Shown here: positions 37,101-52,100 of the stretch, piece by piece
Layout: each line of letters starts with the position of its first letter
How positions within the stretch are numbered: position 1 is the stretch's first letter
Origin: Petaurus breviceps papuanus
Lineage: Eukaryota; Chordata; Mammalia; Diprotodontia; Petauridae
Direction: 5' to 3'
DNA length: 64,000 bases
NCBI GenBank assembly: GCA_028583685.1
Contig: JAMXIF010000228.1
Coordinates: forward strand, 1,170,905 to 1,234,904
The notes under the pieces: generated by a model
Seen by the model: only the letters and a program-made list of their open reading frames with translations
What the model was told of the DNA's origin: nothing
Databases searched by the model: none
Position numbers and translations under genes: made by a program

Positions 37101-40100
37101 GCAAGCTCTGGATTTATTTAGGATATCTGAGTTCCAATCCTGTCTCATGTTTAGTAGGTATGGGATGATGAATGATTTGTTTTGGTCAGTTATCAGAATC
37201 CTAATTTCCTCACCTACAAAATGTACTACCTAACTCAAAGGGTTATTGTATGTGCGTGGGGGAATAGTTTCCAAATCTTAAGACACCATGGAAATGTAAA
37301 CTGCTGTCATTTTAATATACTTCAAGCTCAGTGAGTGTAATGGTAATGTAATTTGAATTTGAAGATCCCTCTGTGTTGGCAAAGGCAGCAGGTACTTAGC
37401 ACTTAGTAAATGATCAAGCCTCTTGGGGAAACAGAAGGTATGAACTCCTGTCTCCTGTTGCTGACATAACAGGAAGGGGTTGGCTGAAACAGGAAGTAGC
37501 TAATGCTGTGTATATGAGGAAAAGCCCCAGAGAGGCACAGTCAGAATTTCTTGGGACCAGCACCTGGAGGCAGAGCAGCTATAGAAGAGAGAGTGGAGAA
37601 CTGAGGCAGAATGTCCAGAGAACTTGTGGTGGTGGAGCTTCTTCTGAACAGCAACCAGGAGTCCAGAGCCAGGAGCCAGGAGCCAGAGTCCAGGTGACTG
37701 AGGAAGCATGAATGGGATGCTGAGACTTTGTCTGTTTGTGGCTTGGTTGAGCCTTGAATTCCCTGGAGCAGAAATTGTAAAGGATCTGACAGGGACCAGA
37801 CCCTGTGAACTTCAGTGAGGAGCAGGACCTACCCAGAGAACTGTTCAAGGAACTGGGAGCTGTCTGCCATTGAATCCAGGTGACAGTCTGGTGAATCCAG
37901 GTAGAATCTGGGACCATGGAAGGGGATTCAGGGAATCTGAGAACAGGCCCCAAATCAAGATGAAAAGACCTCTCCCTGGGTACTGAGTAATGATGAAATT
38001 GTAGTTTACTAGTGACCTAGGGGTGAAGGGTTTGTGTATGATACTTAGTAATTGATTGCTGAATAAATGACTGAGTTAATCAAGTTGCCCCATGAGTGGA
38101 AGACTTTGACTATTGTACTTTGAGGTGATTGTTCTTTGTTCTAAATATTGTGACCACTTTGGTGAAAACTATGTGGCCATTTTAACGATAAGCTGTGAAT
38201 ATAAGTTGTAATATGAATGCTGTACCTTGATTTTCTGTGAAAGTTTTGCTTTGATTTGTTATGGAATAGAGTGTTCACTATACTGTGTAATCAGAAACTT
38301 AAAAGCTGTTCAGAGTAGCAGTCCTCTGGAAAGCTTCTGTGCATGGCATTACAGTGAGTTAGAAGCATGATGATGCAGACAAAATGGTGTATTGGGTGTG
38401 ATCCCAGTCTACATTAAGAGCAGGGCACAGTGTGGCTAGAAGGCTTCCAAGGGGTGAAGGAAATACCTGCATTTATAGCTCAAAGAAGGGGAAAAAAAGC
38501 AAACCTTTAACCTAAGGAATAATTAGTCTTATGGAAACTTCCAGGGACATTTAGCCAATTTAAGGAGACAAATCAATTCCTTCAGTGATTTAATTCTGTA
38601 TTGATGCCTTCTTGCTCATGCCTTCTCACTTTGATTATAGTCATTTTACCCATATATCTTGTATATACAGGATTGCTTGCATGTTGTCTCCACAGTTTCA
38701 TGTCCTTCAGATTGTGCATTAATCTTTCTCCTCTTGTGAGGAGAGTGAGACCATATTAATCTATTGTATAGTAGTAATACTGGGAAAATGGGTGGTCCAA
38801 ATTTGTGATTTAATTATTATAGGAAACCCTAGTGAGGAAATTCCCTTAGCCTATACAGATTGGACCCAGATCGGCAGACTTAAGGGCTGTATGAAGTTAG
38901 GTGAGCTACCTGAGTCTCAGGCAGCCAATGGCAAATGCTGAAACTGGCCCCATGCGGGTTCTTTATCCTCTCCCCCAGGGCTGCCTCCATGGTCATTGCT
39001 ATAGTGTTTGTAAGACTAATGCTAACTGCCAAACATCCATCCTATTTACAAATGTATTGGTATTTAAAACCATAATGATAATAATAATAATAGTAACAAT
39101 GACAATTTCTTCCTTTGTCTTTCTAGCATGTGCTGTATTTTTAAAAAAGATAAAAAAGAAATAAATAAAGAGATAAACAGCTGGAATTCCAGCAGGGTGG
39201 GTTGAATGGGTGAAGGACAACGTGAATAGGATTAAAGTGACTGGAAACATCAAAGGGCATTTACTTTTTATACATACCTTCCAATCAACCCTCTTTTGAT
39301 ACAGTTTCTCCTCAAGAATGGTGAAATCTTGACCAAGTAGAGACTGGGGGACAAACTGTCCCACCTTCACAAGAACTTCAACATCATTAGACAGTGCTCC
39401 AAAGTTCATGATATCATATTTAGCCACAGGATGTGTTTTCTTATTCAAAACCACCTGGTCTCCAGCAGTGTTGGTAAAGGAAATGTTCCACAGATATGAG
39501 TGAAGCTAGATGGGGAAAGAATTGAGTCACTCTCTCATGTCCATAGGCAGAGAAAAACAGCACCAAGGTCAGCGGTCCAGGCAGGAAGCCTACACTCATA
39601 TTCATTTATCCATTCATTCAACCATACATCTGCTCATACAACAAACATTTTCTAAACACATCATTGGCAGCATGAATCATTGCAGGTGTAGAAATCTCAA
39701 GGCCTGAGGGTTGTTTTATTGTGATAGAATTCATTTTTTAAAAGTCCTTTTTAGGGGCAGCTAGGTGGTGCAGTGAATAGTCCACTGGCCCTGGAATCAG
39801 GAGAACCTGAGTTCAAATCCAACCTCAGACACTTAACACTTACTGGCTGTTTGACCTTGGGAAAGTCACTTAACCCCAATTGCCCTACCTTCCCCCCTCC
39901 AAAAAAGACCCCAAATAGTCCTGTTTTTTGCTAGATTTTAGAGGAGTAGGAAATTCAAAGACTGATAGTGAATGGAACTGTTACTATCCCTCTCATGCTG
40001 CCTTGAACATATTAAATGTTTGCTTGGGAGTCTGATGAGGTAACCCATGTAAAGTACTTGGGTAACCTTAGAGTAGTAACTGTTAGTTACTATGACTACT

Positions 40101-43100
40101 ATTACCATTACTTCTAATATTTTAAAAAATAAATCACATCCCAGTAGGAATCATTCAATCATCCATTCATTTGGTGATGCTGAAGGTGTCCAGGTAAATG
40201 GGCAAAAGGGAAGCTGGTTGAAGCTTTCTCATTCTCAGTCCCTGATCACTTCTATTCCCCAGGGCCCACTCCCACATCCATTAGTGTCAAGCAGTTCTGG
40301 TTCTCACTTCTTTGAGCAGTGTGTGCCTCTGAGCTCACTCAAATTAGAATGAGGATGAGGCATGGAAAACCACAAGTTCAATAAGAGATCCTCATGGAGA
40401 GGTTGACATATGGGAATAGCTGTGACCATCCAGTGGTCCAAGGAGCCTTTTTTATTCTAGAGCAATGACCTAGGGTTCCTGAGTTTCATTTATTCCATTA
40501 GTATTGACATTCTCTGCAATGACAGAGATGAACATCACCACATGCCTGAGAACATAATATTCAGTAGCTACTGTGGCCAAAAGCAGCACTGTGCTCATTT
40601 GCCTCCTGCAAATGGGACTCTGCACACTTAGCTAGACTAGGTGGCACATACAGAGTTTGTGACTGCCCCCTTTCTAGCTTTTCTATTCACCAACCTTTTC
40701 AGTAATGAACAACTCTTCATGATTGTGTGGGGTTTTCTGGCAAAGTGCTGGATTGGTTTGCCATTTGCTTCTCCATCACTTTTTTATGGATGAGAAACTG
40801 ACGTAAACAGGGTTAAGTGACTTACCCAGGGTCACACATCTAGTAAATGTTTGAGGCTGGGTTTGAATTCATGAAGGTAAGTCTTCCTGATTCCAAACCG
40901 AGTGCTCTATGTAATCTGTCAACCAGTGGCAACTTAATACACCTAGAAAGGTACAGGGATGGTGAGCAGGTCCACTAAGGTGTGTATACACACACACACA
41001 CACACACACATACACATATTTGTCAGAACATTTGTCATGGTTCATGATTCCCAGGCTGAAACATAGGGAGAAGAAAGGGAGAGGATGACATTTTAAAGGA
41101 AAGCAGCATTGAATTATGTCAGAATGTTTATCAGTCCAATGACCAATCCTGATTTCAGAGGACTGATGGTAAAAGTTAAGATACTCTTCTTGTTAGGGTG
41201 GTGGTGGTGGACTGATGGGATGAAATGAGACATCCATAGTTAGATGTGGTAAGTAGTTAATTTTATTTGTATTAACTATGAATTTTTCTCATGAGGTAAT
41301 ATTCTATCAGGGAAGGATCATTTGAACATAGTTGTTTTTTTAAATTATCATTAAAACTTATTTTTTTAAAAAAGAATGACAATAGAGAATTTTTTAAATG
41401 AGTCACAAGAAACTCTAATGAGTCTTCAGATTTAGACTCAGGAAGTGAATGGGAATCTTCTAAGCCATAGTTTCTTAACATTGTTTCATGGTTCTTTTTG
41501 CAGAATGGTGAAGCCTATAGATCTCTTCTCAGAACCATATTTCTTGTTGTAAATTTCTAATGGGAACATTCTAAATTTCAATTAAAAGTTAGTGAAAATA
41601 AAGACGTCCAAATTTTCACCCAAATTCATGAACCTTCTGAAAATTATCTATGGATGCCTTGGGGATCAGTGTGTAATGATACACCCCAGTTGATAACCCA
41701 TGCTCTAAAATAACCACCCTAATTCTCCATGTAATTAAAACTGAGGCTATCATCATTTCTCACAAAGATGACCAATTTCTTGGAAATATGTATTTTATGC
41801 CCCTCAGGGTTGATATGAGAAGGGTTTCTGCATTAGACCACATTCTCAATCACATAGAATGAGAAAAAAGAATGATCTCTATTTTATAGTACTTTATAAT
41901 AATAATACTTTATAAAGAGGGCAGTTAGGTTTCATCATGTTTCTGCATCTAAGAACTTGGTCTTAAGAACTGATTTGAAATGCATTCTACATTTGGATTC
42001 AAAGCATTGTCCTAGATACCAGACTTGAGAAAGTCTTTCTCATAGTTCTGAGGGGAAGATTCAGCTCTTCAGGAAGAATGGGTGGAATATAATGCTTTGC
42101 AAGTAGGGGTAAGTCCTTAGTATGGTGCTGTCTCCATAATGCCATTATGAATACATTCTTAGGGCTCTGGAATGAAGCCAAACTAAGAAAATTTCATAAA
42201 ATAAGTAACATGTATCTCTGACCCTGGATCATGCCAAGTAAAAGTAAGAGAAATGCCAATGACAAGGAAAGTCGCAGACTAAGAACATCCACTTGCAGAC
42301 TTAGGGATACCAATGGACATAATCTCAGGGATAGAAGACATTACCTGCCATGGCTGAAGCACCAGGTTCCTTTCATCTCTCACAGATCCCATTTTTGATC
42401 TGGCATGGAGCATTTCATGAAGAGCCCATGCCACAGCATATACAGCATTGTAGAGCAAGTAACTGAGGCTAGACATGGTCATGTCAAAATAGTGCAAGGG
42501 CAGCATCTCCAAGGAAGCGTTCAGGGAACAGTCATCTCGCTCCAGTTTGTTTGGCTCATCTGGACACTCAAAGGCTGACACCCAGAAACTCTTAAGGAAA
42601 ATGTCTCCTGGGTATTTGATCGGGGTGACTGTGCTGAGAAAGGCCTTGAAACCAGGAATCTCACTTGTCTGATGTGAAAATATGAGTGAGCCATAAAAAG
42701 GAGAACCCTGATGTCCATAAGGTCTCATGGTGACATCCCAGTGTGATGTGATAATCCAAACCTTCCAAATTCCAAAGAAAGGTGGCTGAGAATATCTCAG
42801 GATCATCAGGGAGTCCGTATCCCCATGGATGATCATCACCTTGGCTGATGATGCCACAATTCTGGGCATGAACTCCACCAGGGATTCAGCATGGCGTCTC
42901 TCACTGACAGGAATCTTCTCTGTGATGGCCACACAGACTTTGTTCCTTCTCATTTCTTCTCCCATGTCCCAGAGGAATTTCTCACCTCTCATGTCATCTG
43001 TGATAATCAGCCCCACCCAGGTCCAGCCAAAATGTAACAGCAGCTGGACAATGCCCATGTGCAGGGAAGAGTCCTGAGGGGCCATCTGGTAGAGGGAAGG

Positions 43101-46100
43101 AAACTGGACCTTGTCACTGAGGGCAGGATCAAATGGGCCATAGGTTAGCTGAATGGCAAAGAAAGATGGGTCTCATTGGATTGTATGAAAGTAATACTGA
43201 GGCATGGCAACAAATATCAATATATTACCCAACCTACCCTACTTTATTATGTAAAAAATAAAAAGTGAGCTGCTCTGGGTGATGATAGTGGGTGAAATTC
43301 TGGTCACCTCAAGATTAGGTCAGATGAAAGACCATGGCTAGAAGACAGAATGCTCTGACATTACTGGTTTTCAATCTTTCACTGCCCTGAACCCTCCATT
43401 CCTCTTTCCCAAATAGTTTAGCATTTCTTCTGACTCACTGTCCTTGTTTGGGGCCCTATAGAAATTTCCTGGTAAAACTGACACATTATTACCATGTATC
43501 ACAAATGGTGATGATTAAGAAGTGATTCTCTCTTTAAACAAAGGGGAAGTCCTCAAGAATGGGATTGGCAAGACCAAATTGCCTGTTGAATAAATATATG
43601 CTCACATATATCTCACAGTGGATAAAATACTAGTCCTAGAGTCAGGAATATCTAGGTTCAAATCCAGTGTCAGACACTTACTAGCTGTGTGTCCCTGGGC
43701 AAGTCACTTAACCACTGTTTGCCTCAACTGAAAAAATTGGTGTAATATTAGCTCCCAATTCCCAGAGGTGTTGTATGAATCAAATAAGATATTTAAAAAT
43801 TGCTTTGCAATACTCAAAGTTTCGCTTAACTGCTAATTATTACTTTAGTAATTAAAGTAATTTTTTCACTTATGTTTGCAACTTTGATGACTCATTTCAA
43901 AATATTATAGTTTTTAGGAATAGAGACCTCTTTAATCATTTGAGTAAAGAGACTCCTTCTATTAATTAAGGTCAGCACAATTTCTGTAACAAGTAGGTTT
44001 AGAATAACCTAGAACAAAAAGAGTTTACGTGATCTACCCAAAATTACATAGCCAATCCATTGCACAGGGCTTGGGCTTACTCTCCTGCACCCCATTCACA
44101 CTGTCAGGTCAAGTTCCCAGAAGCCAACTGGATACTTCTCACCTCAGGCTTCTAAGATTCATCCTAAGACCTTAGGTATGCCTTTCTAGTACTATTATTC
44201 CTTAGTCCTTAGCATAAATCTCTCCCTATGGAATATCAGTTAATACAAATTAGTAGGGGAGAGTTAATTAGCTTTTAGAAATAGTCACTTAGTTAGATCA
44301 TATAACGAGAATAGTCGATTCAAGCATTCCTCCCAAGAGTTAATAAAGATCAATAAATAACTAAGGTCTAACACGAAAAAGTAAGAGCTCACACAAGTCA
44401 TTTCAATCCTCTGATTCTCAGTTTTCATTGTCTTAGAATGAGAACATCAGGTTCCATTATTGGTGAAGGCTCATCCAGGTCTAAAAGGTAGATGACTACA
44501 ATCTGTTTGGGGAAATGACTGTAGTCTCTTCCCACATCTCATGATGTTAGGGTGTGGAGGCAAATCTGAAGTTGCTGAGAACATGGCGGCAGAGTTAAAG
44601 TGGAAAGACAAGGCCTGGCAGGGAGTCTGCCTGAACTGGAACAAAGGCCAGAAAGCTGGTCACCAGGTGGGAAACTGTCTTGGCATAACTTGTGAGCCCC
44701 AGGGACACTGAAATCTGGGGCAGGAAGGCCTGTCATGCTGACGTCTTCCAAGCCCTCTTGAGGTATGATTTTCATTTTGACTATAGTGCCTCAGGCAGAG
44801 CATTTGATTTGGAGTCAAAAAGCCCTCAGTTCAAATTCTGCCTCAACACTTAACAGTTATGTGGCACACAGGTGGTTCAGTGAATAGAGTGCAGGGTCTG
44901 GGGTCAGGAAGATGCGAGTTCAAGTCTAGCCTCAGGTTGTACCAGCTGTGTAATCCTGGGCAAGTCACTTGACTTCTCCATATACATGATGTGGAAGAGT
45001 TCCTGAGTTTGACAAGTATGTGTCAGGAGAGTTCAAGCGGATAGACACAGTCTAGGAAAAAAGACTGACTGCATTGGAACAAATAACATCAGAAAGCTGA
45101 ACATCAGGTGAGGATTTTCTTGGCCATAATAACACCTGAGTCCCAGTGACACAGGGATCCAGAGTAGGAGAGGGAGTGGTGTGCTGGCAGTCATACCAAC
45201 GATGGGCTCTTTAGAGATATGAAATCCATTTTGACTGCCCTGTCTCAAAGTGTTGAACTTGGAATAGTTAAGTATTTAGTACAAATCTTGCCCAAAGATT
45301 TAATAGTTCTGTGGCACATAGGTGGCATAGTCTGGAGAGTGCTGGGTCTGAAAGCAGGAAAACCTGATTCAAATCTTGCCTCAGTCAGTTACTAGTTGTG
45401 TGACCTTGTGCAAGTCACTTAACTTCTCTCTGCTACAATTTCTTCAACTATGAAAAGATTAATAATAGCACCTACATCCCAGGTTAGTTCTAAGGGTCAA
45501 ATGATATCATATTTGCAAAGTCCTTAGCACAATGTTTGGCACATAGCAGGCATTTAATAAAACTTCTATCCTTTCTCCCTTCTATCTTGTAAAATGCTGG
45601 ATAAGTCCCTTCACCTCAAAGAAAGGGAAAGAGATCGCATGTCTACGGCTTTCTACCTGTGGGAATCTGTAGAGCTCCAGAAGGGTCCCCATCTGGACAG
45701 AAAGAGCAGATGTGGCTCCTCCAATAACAGCCATGGACTTGTCCTGCCTCTGACAACTATAATTGGGGGTGGTCTGACCATGTCCTGAAAGCCACCTGAG
45801 GGAGCTCTCCAAGGTCCTGGCATCACTCTGGTAGGTGTCATAGATGTGAAATCCCAGGGTAGTATTAGGGAGCAGCCTGGGATCTCTGTTGATCTCCTCC
45901 ACAGCAAACATCAGGGCCAAGACCTGCTGGTAATTTTTGTGTAGCCACCTGCAGGGAGTGGGGAGAAGATCAGAAGCTTGTAACAAATCCCAAGAACAAC
46001 CATCAGCTTGAAGGAGACAAATTCATCCATTCTAAGTTCAGAGCTCAGGCCCCAGGACACGGGCAGCTTGGTTTTTGGATAACAACACTTCATTGTCACA

Positions 46101-49100
46101 TGACCTGCACCCCTGAACTGTGACCTTTCTGAAATTTGGAGTGTGGGTGCCTGCCTGTAACACTCTCTGCTTCCCTCTACCTCCTGCCTCTTTGCCTCCC
46201 TTTATGATTCAGCTCAAATCTCTCTTTCTGTAAGAGGCCTTGCAATCCCCTCATGCTTAGTGGCCTTTCTTTGAGACTATTTTTCATTACAGTATATATG
46301 AACTGGATGTACATAGGTGCCGGAATCTTATCTCCCCATTGGAATATCATCTGTTTAAGGGCATGGACCATATTTTTGCCTTTCTTTGTATCTCAACACT
46401 TAGCAGAGTGTCTGGTGTGCAGTAATGGCTTAATGATTGATGACTGATTTGACTCCCTGAAGTTAGTCACTCAGTCATTTCATTCAACATATGTGTACTG
46501 ACCAGTTACTACGTGAAATGCACTGTACAAACAAGAATGGTTCTCTGGCCTGTCTCGCAATCTCACCTAGGAGATATACACATCAATAGCTTCATTCTCT
46601 GGCAAACTATGAGAAATGCCACATTCCTAGTACTACATACACTAGCAGCTCAGGGAAGGAAGATGGCACAGTGTCTTTTGGCAAGAGCCCACTTTTACCC
46701 GTTGAGGGAAATCCTTGAAGGTGAAGGTGAGCCATCGCAAGTGTATCTCTTCCTAGCTCATGACAACCTGGTTTATTCCACAAAGTGTCTTTGGCAGTTT
46801 TATGCTTTGGGGGAAGCTCTAATAATAGTAGGGGCTGAGTGCAGAAGGAGGCAAAGACCCAACTGGAGAGAGTATACTCACAGAGCCCAGGCTAGGACCT
46901 ATTGTCTTCTGTCTTTCTGAAGCCTCAGTTTTTTGGGTTGGTGTCTAACACAGGACCATCATTTCTTGTATTGATCTCTCAGTACCCATTCATGACTCAA
47001 TGTTCAATGGTTTCCTTGATATTAGCAATGGGTCCTTCCTTTGGCCAGTGTTTGCCTCTGCATTTCTGCTGTATGTTATGAGAGTGGGCATCTGATTTGA
47101 ACAAGGTGTTTCTTACTTATGGCTTTTCATAACAGAGAGATTACTGTTGACATTACTCTATCCAGACCTGGTCAAATTTCATATAGCTTTTACAGAAGAG
47201 AACTCTTGATCTTCACCTAGTTTGCTTTTTCTTCTTGCTTCCTCTTCTTGTCTTTTTAGCTTCAGAGAGAGGCCATAGAAATGTCCTGTGTATTGTTAAA
47301 AGTGATGAAAGAAAGAGAAATGCAGAGGGCTAATTTTGTACAAGTGTGAAACCCAGAGTTCCAGTGAACCACTGAGGGAAGGGGCAAGGGTATTATAAAT
47401 GGTCATATTCAAGATATTTTATGCCTTAGATGACAACAATGTGGGAAGGCACTAACCTCATCCCCTAATTCCTATGTTTCATGAAGCACTGGAGAGACAA
47501 CAAGGTTTTCTGTATAAGGCATCCTAATCCACAATTTTCTGAACCAAACATGTGCCAGGCTTTAAAGTCTCTTGGAGAAAGCCTATGACAGGAAATTCAT
47601 CCTGCTCTTCTGGGCCTGCCCATTCATTTTTCTATGCAGATGCACTTTCATCCCCAACATGCAATCTAGTTCACACTGGATGCCCCAGGGGCTTCCCAGA
47701 CTTCCCCAACAGCACCATGACCAGTGCTTTGACCCAGAAGTTCCAGACCTGTCCAGCATCTGTCATGTAAAACCCTAATAGGTTCATTCTAATCAAGGAC
47801 TAATTGTAGAAACAGGAAAAACCCCCCAAAAGTAAAATGTCAGAAGAAACATGAAAAGCATTACTTTTAAGAACAAATGTGAATGGTTAAAATTGTGCCA
47901 CTAAAGCAAAAAGTTACAAAATGCATCATGAAACAACACATATCAACATGTGACTCCCAGAAAACATTTGATTTTAGAAAGAGATAAAAGTTAAGATAGT
48001 ATTCTAAAATAAATCATCACACAAGTCCAAGCATTTTTCCACATTAATGGCAATATTCAGAATTTGATAATTTTAGATTTGAAAGAAACCTCAAATCCCA
48101 TTTTGTCCAACTCATATATAAAAGTCTCCTCTCCAACATTCCTAATTAGTGATAATACAGTACTTGCTTTCATGCCTCCAACTTGTGGGGATTCACTCTC
48201 TCCAATGGTACCTTTTACATTCCTAATTGTTTTTAAGCTTTTCATTTTCCCATGACTCAATTTTGCCGTATTTCTACCTATTTCCCTTTGGAAGCAAACA
48301 GAGCAATCAGATGTTCCATTCACATGACTCTTTTAGAATGTCTATGGAGGGGGCGGCCAGGTAGCACAGCGAGTAAGAGCACCGGCTCCAGTGTCGGGAT
48401 GACCTGGATCAAAATCCGGGCTCAGATACTCAGCACCACACCCAGAAATAACTGGCCGTGTAACCTTGAGCAAGTTACTTAATCCTGATTGCTTTAAAAA
48501 AAAAAAGAATGTCTATGGAGTCGCCTTGAGACACTTCTCTATCCTGGTTTTCTTCCTCTGCAAATTCTCCAATTAAAAATGTCCTTTATAAATTGTGGCA
48601 TCCACACCTGAGCATCATATTTGAAATGCAATATGATCATGCCACAATATACTCAGACCATCCCCTTCCTCGTCCTGGACACTATAATGCTCTTAATGTG
48701 GCCTAACATTGTATTCACCTCTTTGACTGCCATATCACGTTCTGATTTACTACCTCATTCACATTAAATTGAAAAAACAAATAAAAAGCATAAAGATCAA
48801 TGTAGATTTGTGGAGTGACAGGTACATCCACTCATTGTTGGAAGATTTTCAAACTAGTAGAATCTTTTTAGAAAATAATGTTATTGGTATATAACCAAAT
48901 TAACAAAGATGGACGTACTCTTCGACCAAAATCCCACTGTTTGGGATATACTCAGACAGTGTGATTAAAAAAAAAAAAGAAACAAAAATATTGCTTTGTT
49001 CATAGAAAAATTATGTATACTTGAAAATAAAAGCAGATCCTAGAAGCCATCTAAATGCTCAGCAATAGGTAATAGTTACATAAATTAGAGATACTGTGTT

Positions 49101-52100
49101 AGGACAGATGCACTGTGGTTTTGTGGAGAGAAATCAAATTCAAATAGAAATGAAGGCTACTACACCATGTAGAAGGATTCCTGCAGGTTGCACATTGACT
49201 TAGAAAACAGTATATTATCTATATTTTGTTTCATTTATCTTCTTAAAGATTTCTCAAATACATTTTTATTTGGTTTGTGTGGCAATCAGAAATGTGAGTC
49301 AAATAGGGTTTTTGGGCTAAGCCATCTAGTACAGTGCATAGGAAGCTGGCTTCCAAATCAAGATAGCCTGGGCTCAACCTTGCCTGTCTGATTGATATCT
49401 GTTTGATATTGATCATATATCCATCATGATGTCCAATTGATTCCGAGCAAGTCAGTTAACATGGCCAATGTACCCAGAGAATTCTTCAAAATTGTAAGGA
49501 ACAGGATAGTTGTTTATCTATACTGGGAGAGTGAATTTTCTCACTGGGAGCTCCTTGTACTATTAAATTTATGTAATATACTTACACATATATTCATAGA
49601 TACTACATCCATACACGTGTGTGTATATGTTTCTGTGTATATATACATATATATGAATGAATATTACAAAAATAAAGGTGGAGACTTTTGAAAAAGCATC
49701 AAAAGAGCCTTAGAATATTTTGTAAAAAAAACACCCCAGAATGGGAGTAATAAAATAAACATGAAGTACAATCATAAAGTAGTAGGAAATAAATATGGAG
49801 AGGGTACAGAAAAACACAGATCACCTTGTAGGAACATGGAGATAAAAGGGGAAGTACCAACTATTTCTTACTGATGAGATGCAGCATGGCCTTTTTTCAG
49901 GAAGATCAGGAGGCTGAAAGTCAGGGTATGGGGTTAGGAAGACTTGGATTTGAGTCCTGCCTTTGAGATGTTACCATGTGCAACACCTGCTTAACTAGCA
50001 TCTCTCACAGAGGCTAGAGATGCTGTTACTATTACATTACATTAAGAAATTATATACTATTGAGAGACTAAAGTTTAACTGTATGTCTGGAGAGACTGTT
50101 ACTTACTTTGGTGGAAGAGAGACTGGATGAAATACAGAGGGAAAGAGGATGGAGAGAACTTTTATCCTGCAAAACTGTTTTAATTATACCCTGTGAGGAA
50201 ACATTTTCTAGAGAATTTTTGAAAAGCTTTAGCTGCTATCCTGAGAACCTTGAATGGTGGGCATGTGTTCCCAAAGGAGAGAATACAGCAGTTGCAGCGA
50301 TGTGACAAATGAGCCTTTGACTAGAATTATTCTCACTGCTGATATAGTATAAATATTTATAACTTTGCATTATTTTGTCACACTTTTAGGAAATAGTATT
50401 GCTAATAATATTAGTGTTTATTTAAACCTAGAAGACCAAGGATTTTGAGATTATGCATACATATGCATTATATAATATACTTATATTTATGCACACATAC
50501 ATATATATTTATGTAAATAAATATTTATTTCACAACTTAATTATATAAATTAAATAAAAAAATATTTAATAAATTGGATTAAGGACTCAAATCAGCTTAT
50601 TAATCAAGGAAAAAAGATGGTAATTTTAGTAACTGGTAGACACACCTTTGAATTCCTTAAAACTCCGGATTCCTAGAACAATCAAGATCCCAATTCATGG
50701 AGGACAGCTAGGTAACACATGGATAGGATGCTAGGTCTGGAGTCAGGGAGACTCATTTTCCTGAATTCAAATCTAGTCTCAGACACTTACTAGCTGTGTG
50801 ACTTAACCTTGCTTACCTCAGTGGTCTCATCTGTAAAATGTGCTGGAGAATAAAATGACAAGCCACTCCTGTGTCTTTACCAAGAAAACTCTAAATGGGG
50901 TCACAAAGATTGTCAGCCATGACTCAGAACAACTGAACAATAGCCAAGTTGGGGAGAGACTTAAGGTGAACCCCCTCCTGCCCCTTGAGGCCGGACACAA
51001 ACTGGCCAACACTCAGCCCTTGCTGTATGTCTAGTGTTAATGCTTCTGTTGGAGATTCCATCATTCTTCTGGCCACTCAAGAGTCATACTGTGCTCTTGA
51101 TCTTCACTCTTACCCACTGAACGAGTCATCAAACTGAGTTTATTATCCCCACTTTACAGAGGTGGAAACTGTGGCAAACAGCAGTTAAATGCCTTACTCA
51201 AGGTCACCAGTTACTATGTGCCTGGGGCCAGGTTTGAGCTCTAGTTTTCATGACTCTACTGCACCATTTAACTGCCCTTCATACATACATTTTTTAGTTT
51301 TGTTGATTAAAACATAATTTCCAGAGTTCCAGTGAACTGATTAAATAGATGGGAGGGGCTTCTTGGCATCCGTAGAAGGTTTTTCCACAGTGAGTTCTTC
51401 ATTGCATTGAAATCAAATACTGCACCACTGATTTGTCATTTCCCAATGAAGACTGACTCTCTAAACACACACCCACACCCACACTCCCCCCCACACACCC
51501 ACACCCACACATACACACCCCAATGGCTTGTCCTAGCATCATTAGTCTATACTGACCTCACTGTGAAACTGGCCTGGGGAGGTGGCCCCAAGGAGGGATT
51601 CCTGACTTTCTTATTTCAGCCTCCTCTTTCTGAGACTTAAATGTGTCTTCATAGAAGTTCCGCACATGCTGTATTATCCTGCATTTTCCCATCAAGGACA
51701 GAGCAGACAAGCCCTGTTCTCCTCCAACGCAAAGCTTCAAACATCGGCACAAAGGAGGACAAGATTTAGAGAAAAACCAGGCACCTGATGGCCAGCCCAG
51801 CTGGAGGCAAGTGAGGTGATTCTGTGCAGAGCTGCAGGTTCACACGAGGGGAAAGGACAAGGCTCTCAGCCACCTCTGAAAAGTCAAAATGTAGATTTGG
51901 GAAACTAAAGCCAGAGAGGTCCTGGGAGACCGCCTTATCTAACCCCTCCTTTAATACTGAGGTAGAATGCATGTGGCCTTCTCAGCATTCTGTGCGTAAT
52001 TTCTCATTGACCCTGGGACTTAGGCACTATTATTATGCCCATTTTACAGATGAGGAAATTGAGCCTGAGGAAGACTCCTTAACCTATCTAGAATAGCACA

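Noticed and set aside
44539-45248. Two minus-strand frames (44539-44775 and 45033-45248) considered as extra V2R exons
   Set aside because: They correspond to the two units of a non-coding tandem duplication and show no V2R motif.
46513-46920. 135-codon plus-strand frame in V2R intron 1
   Set aside because: No family resemblance, no splice or initiation context, and the composition looks like non-coding text.
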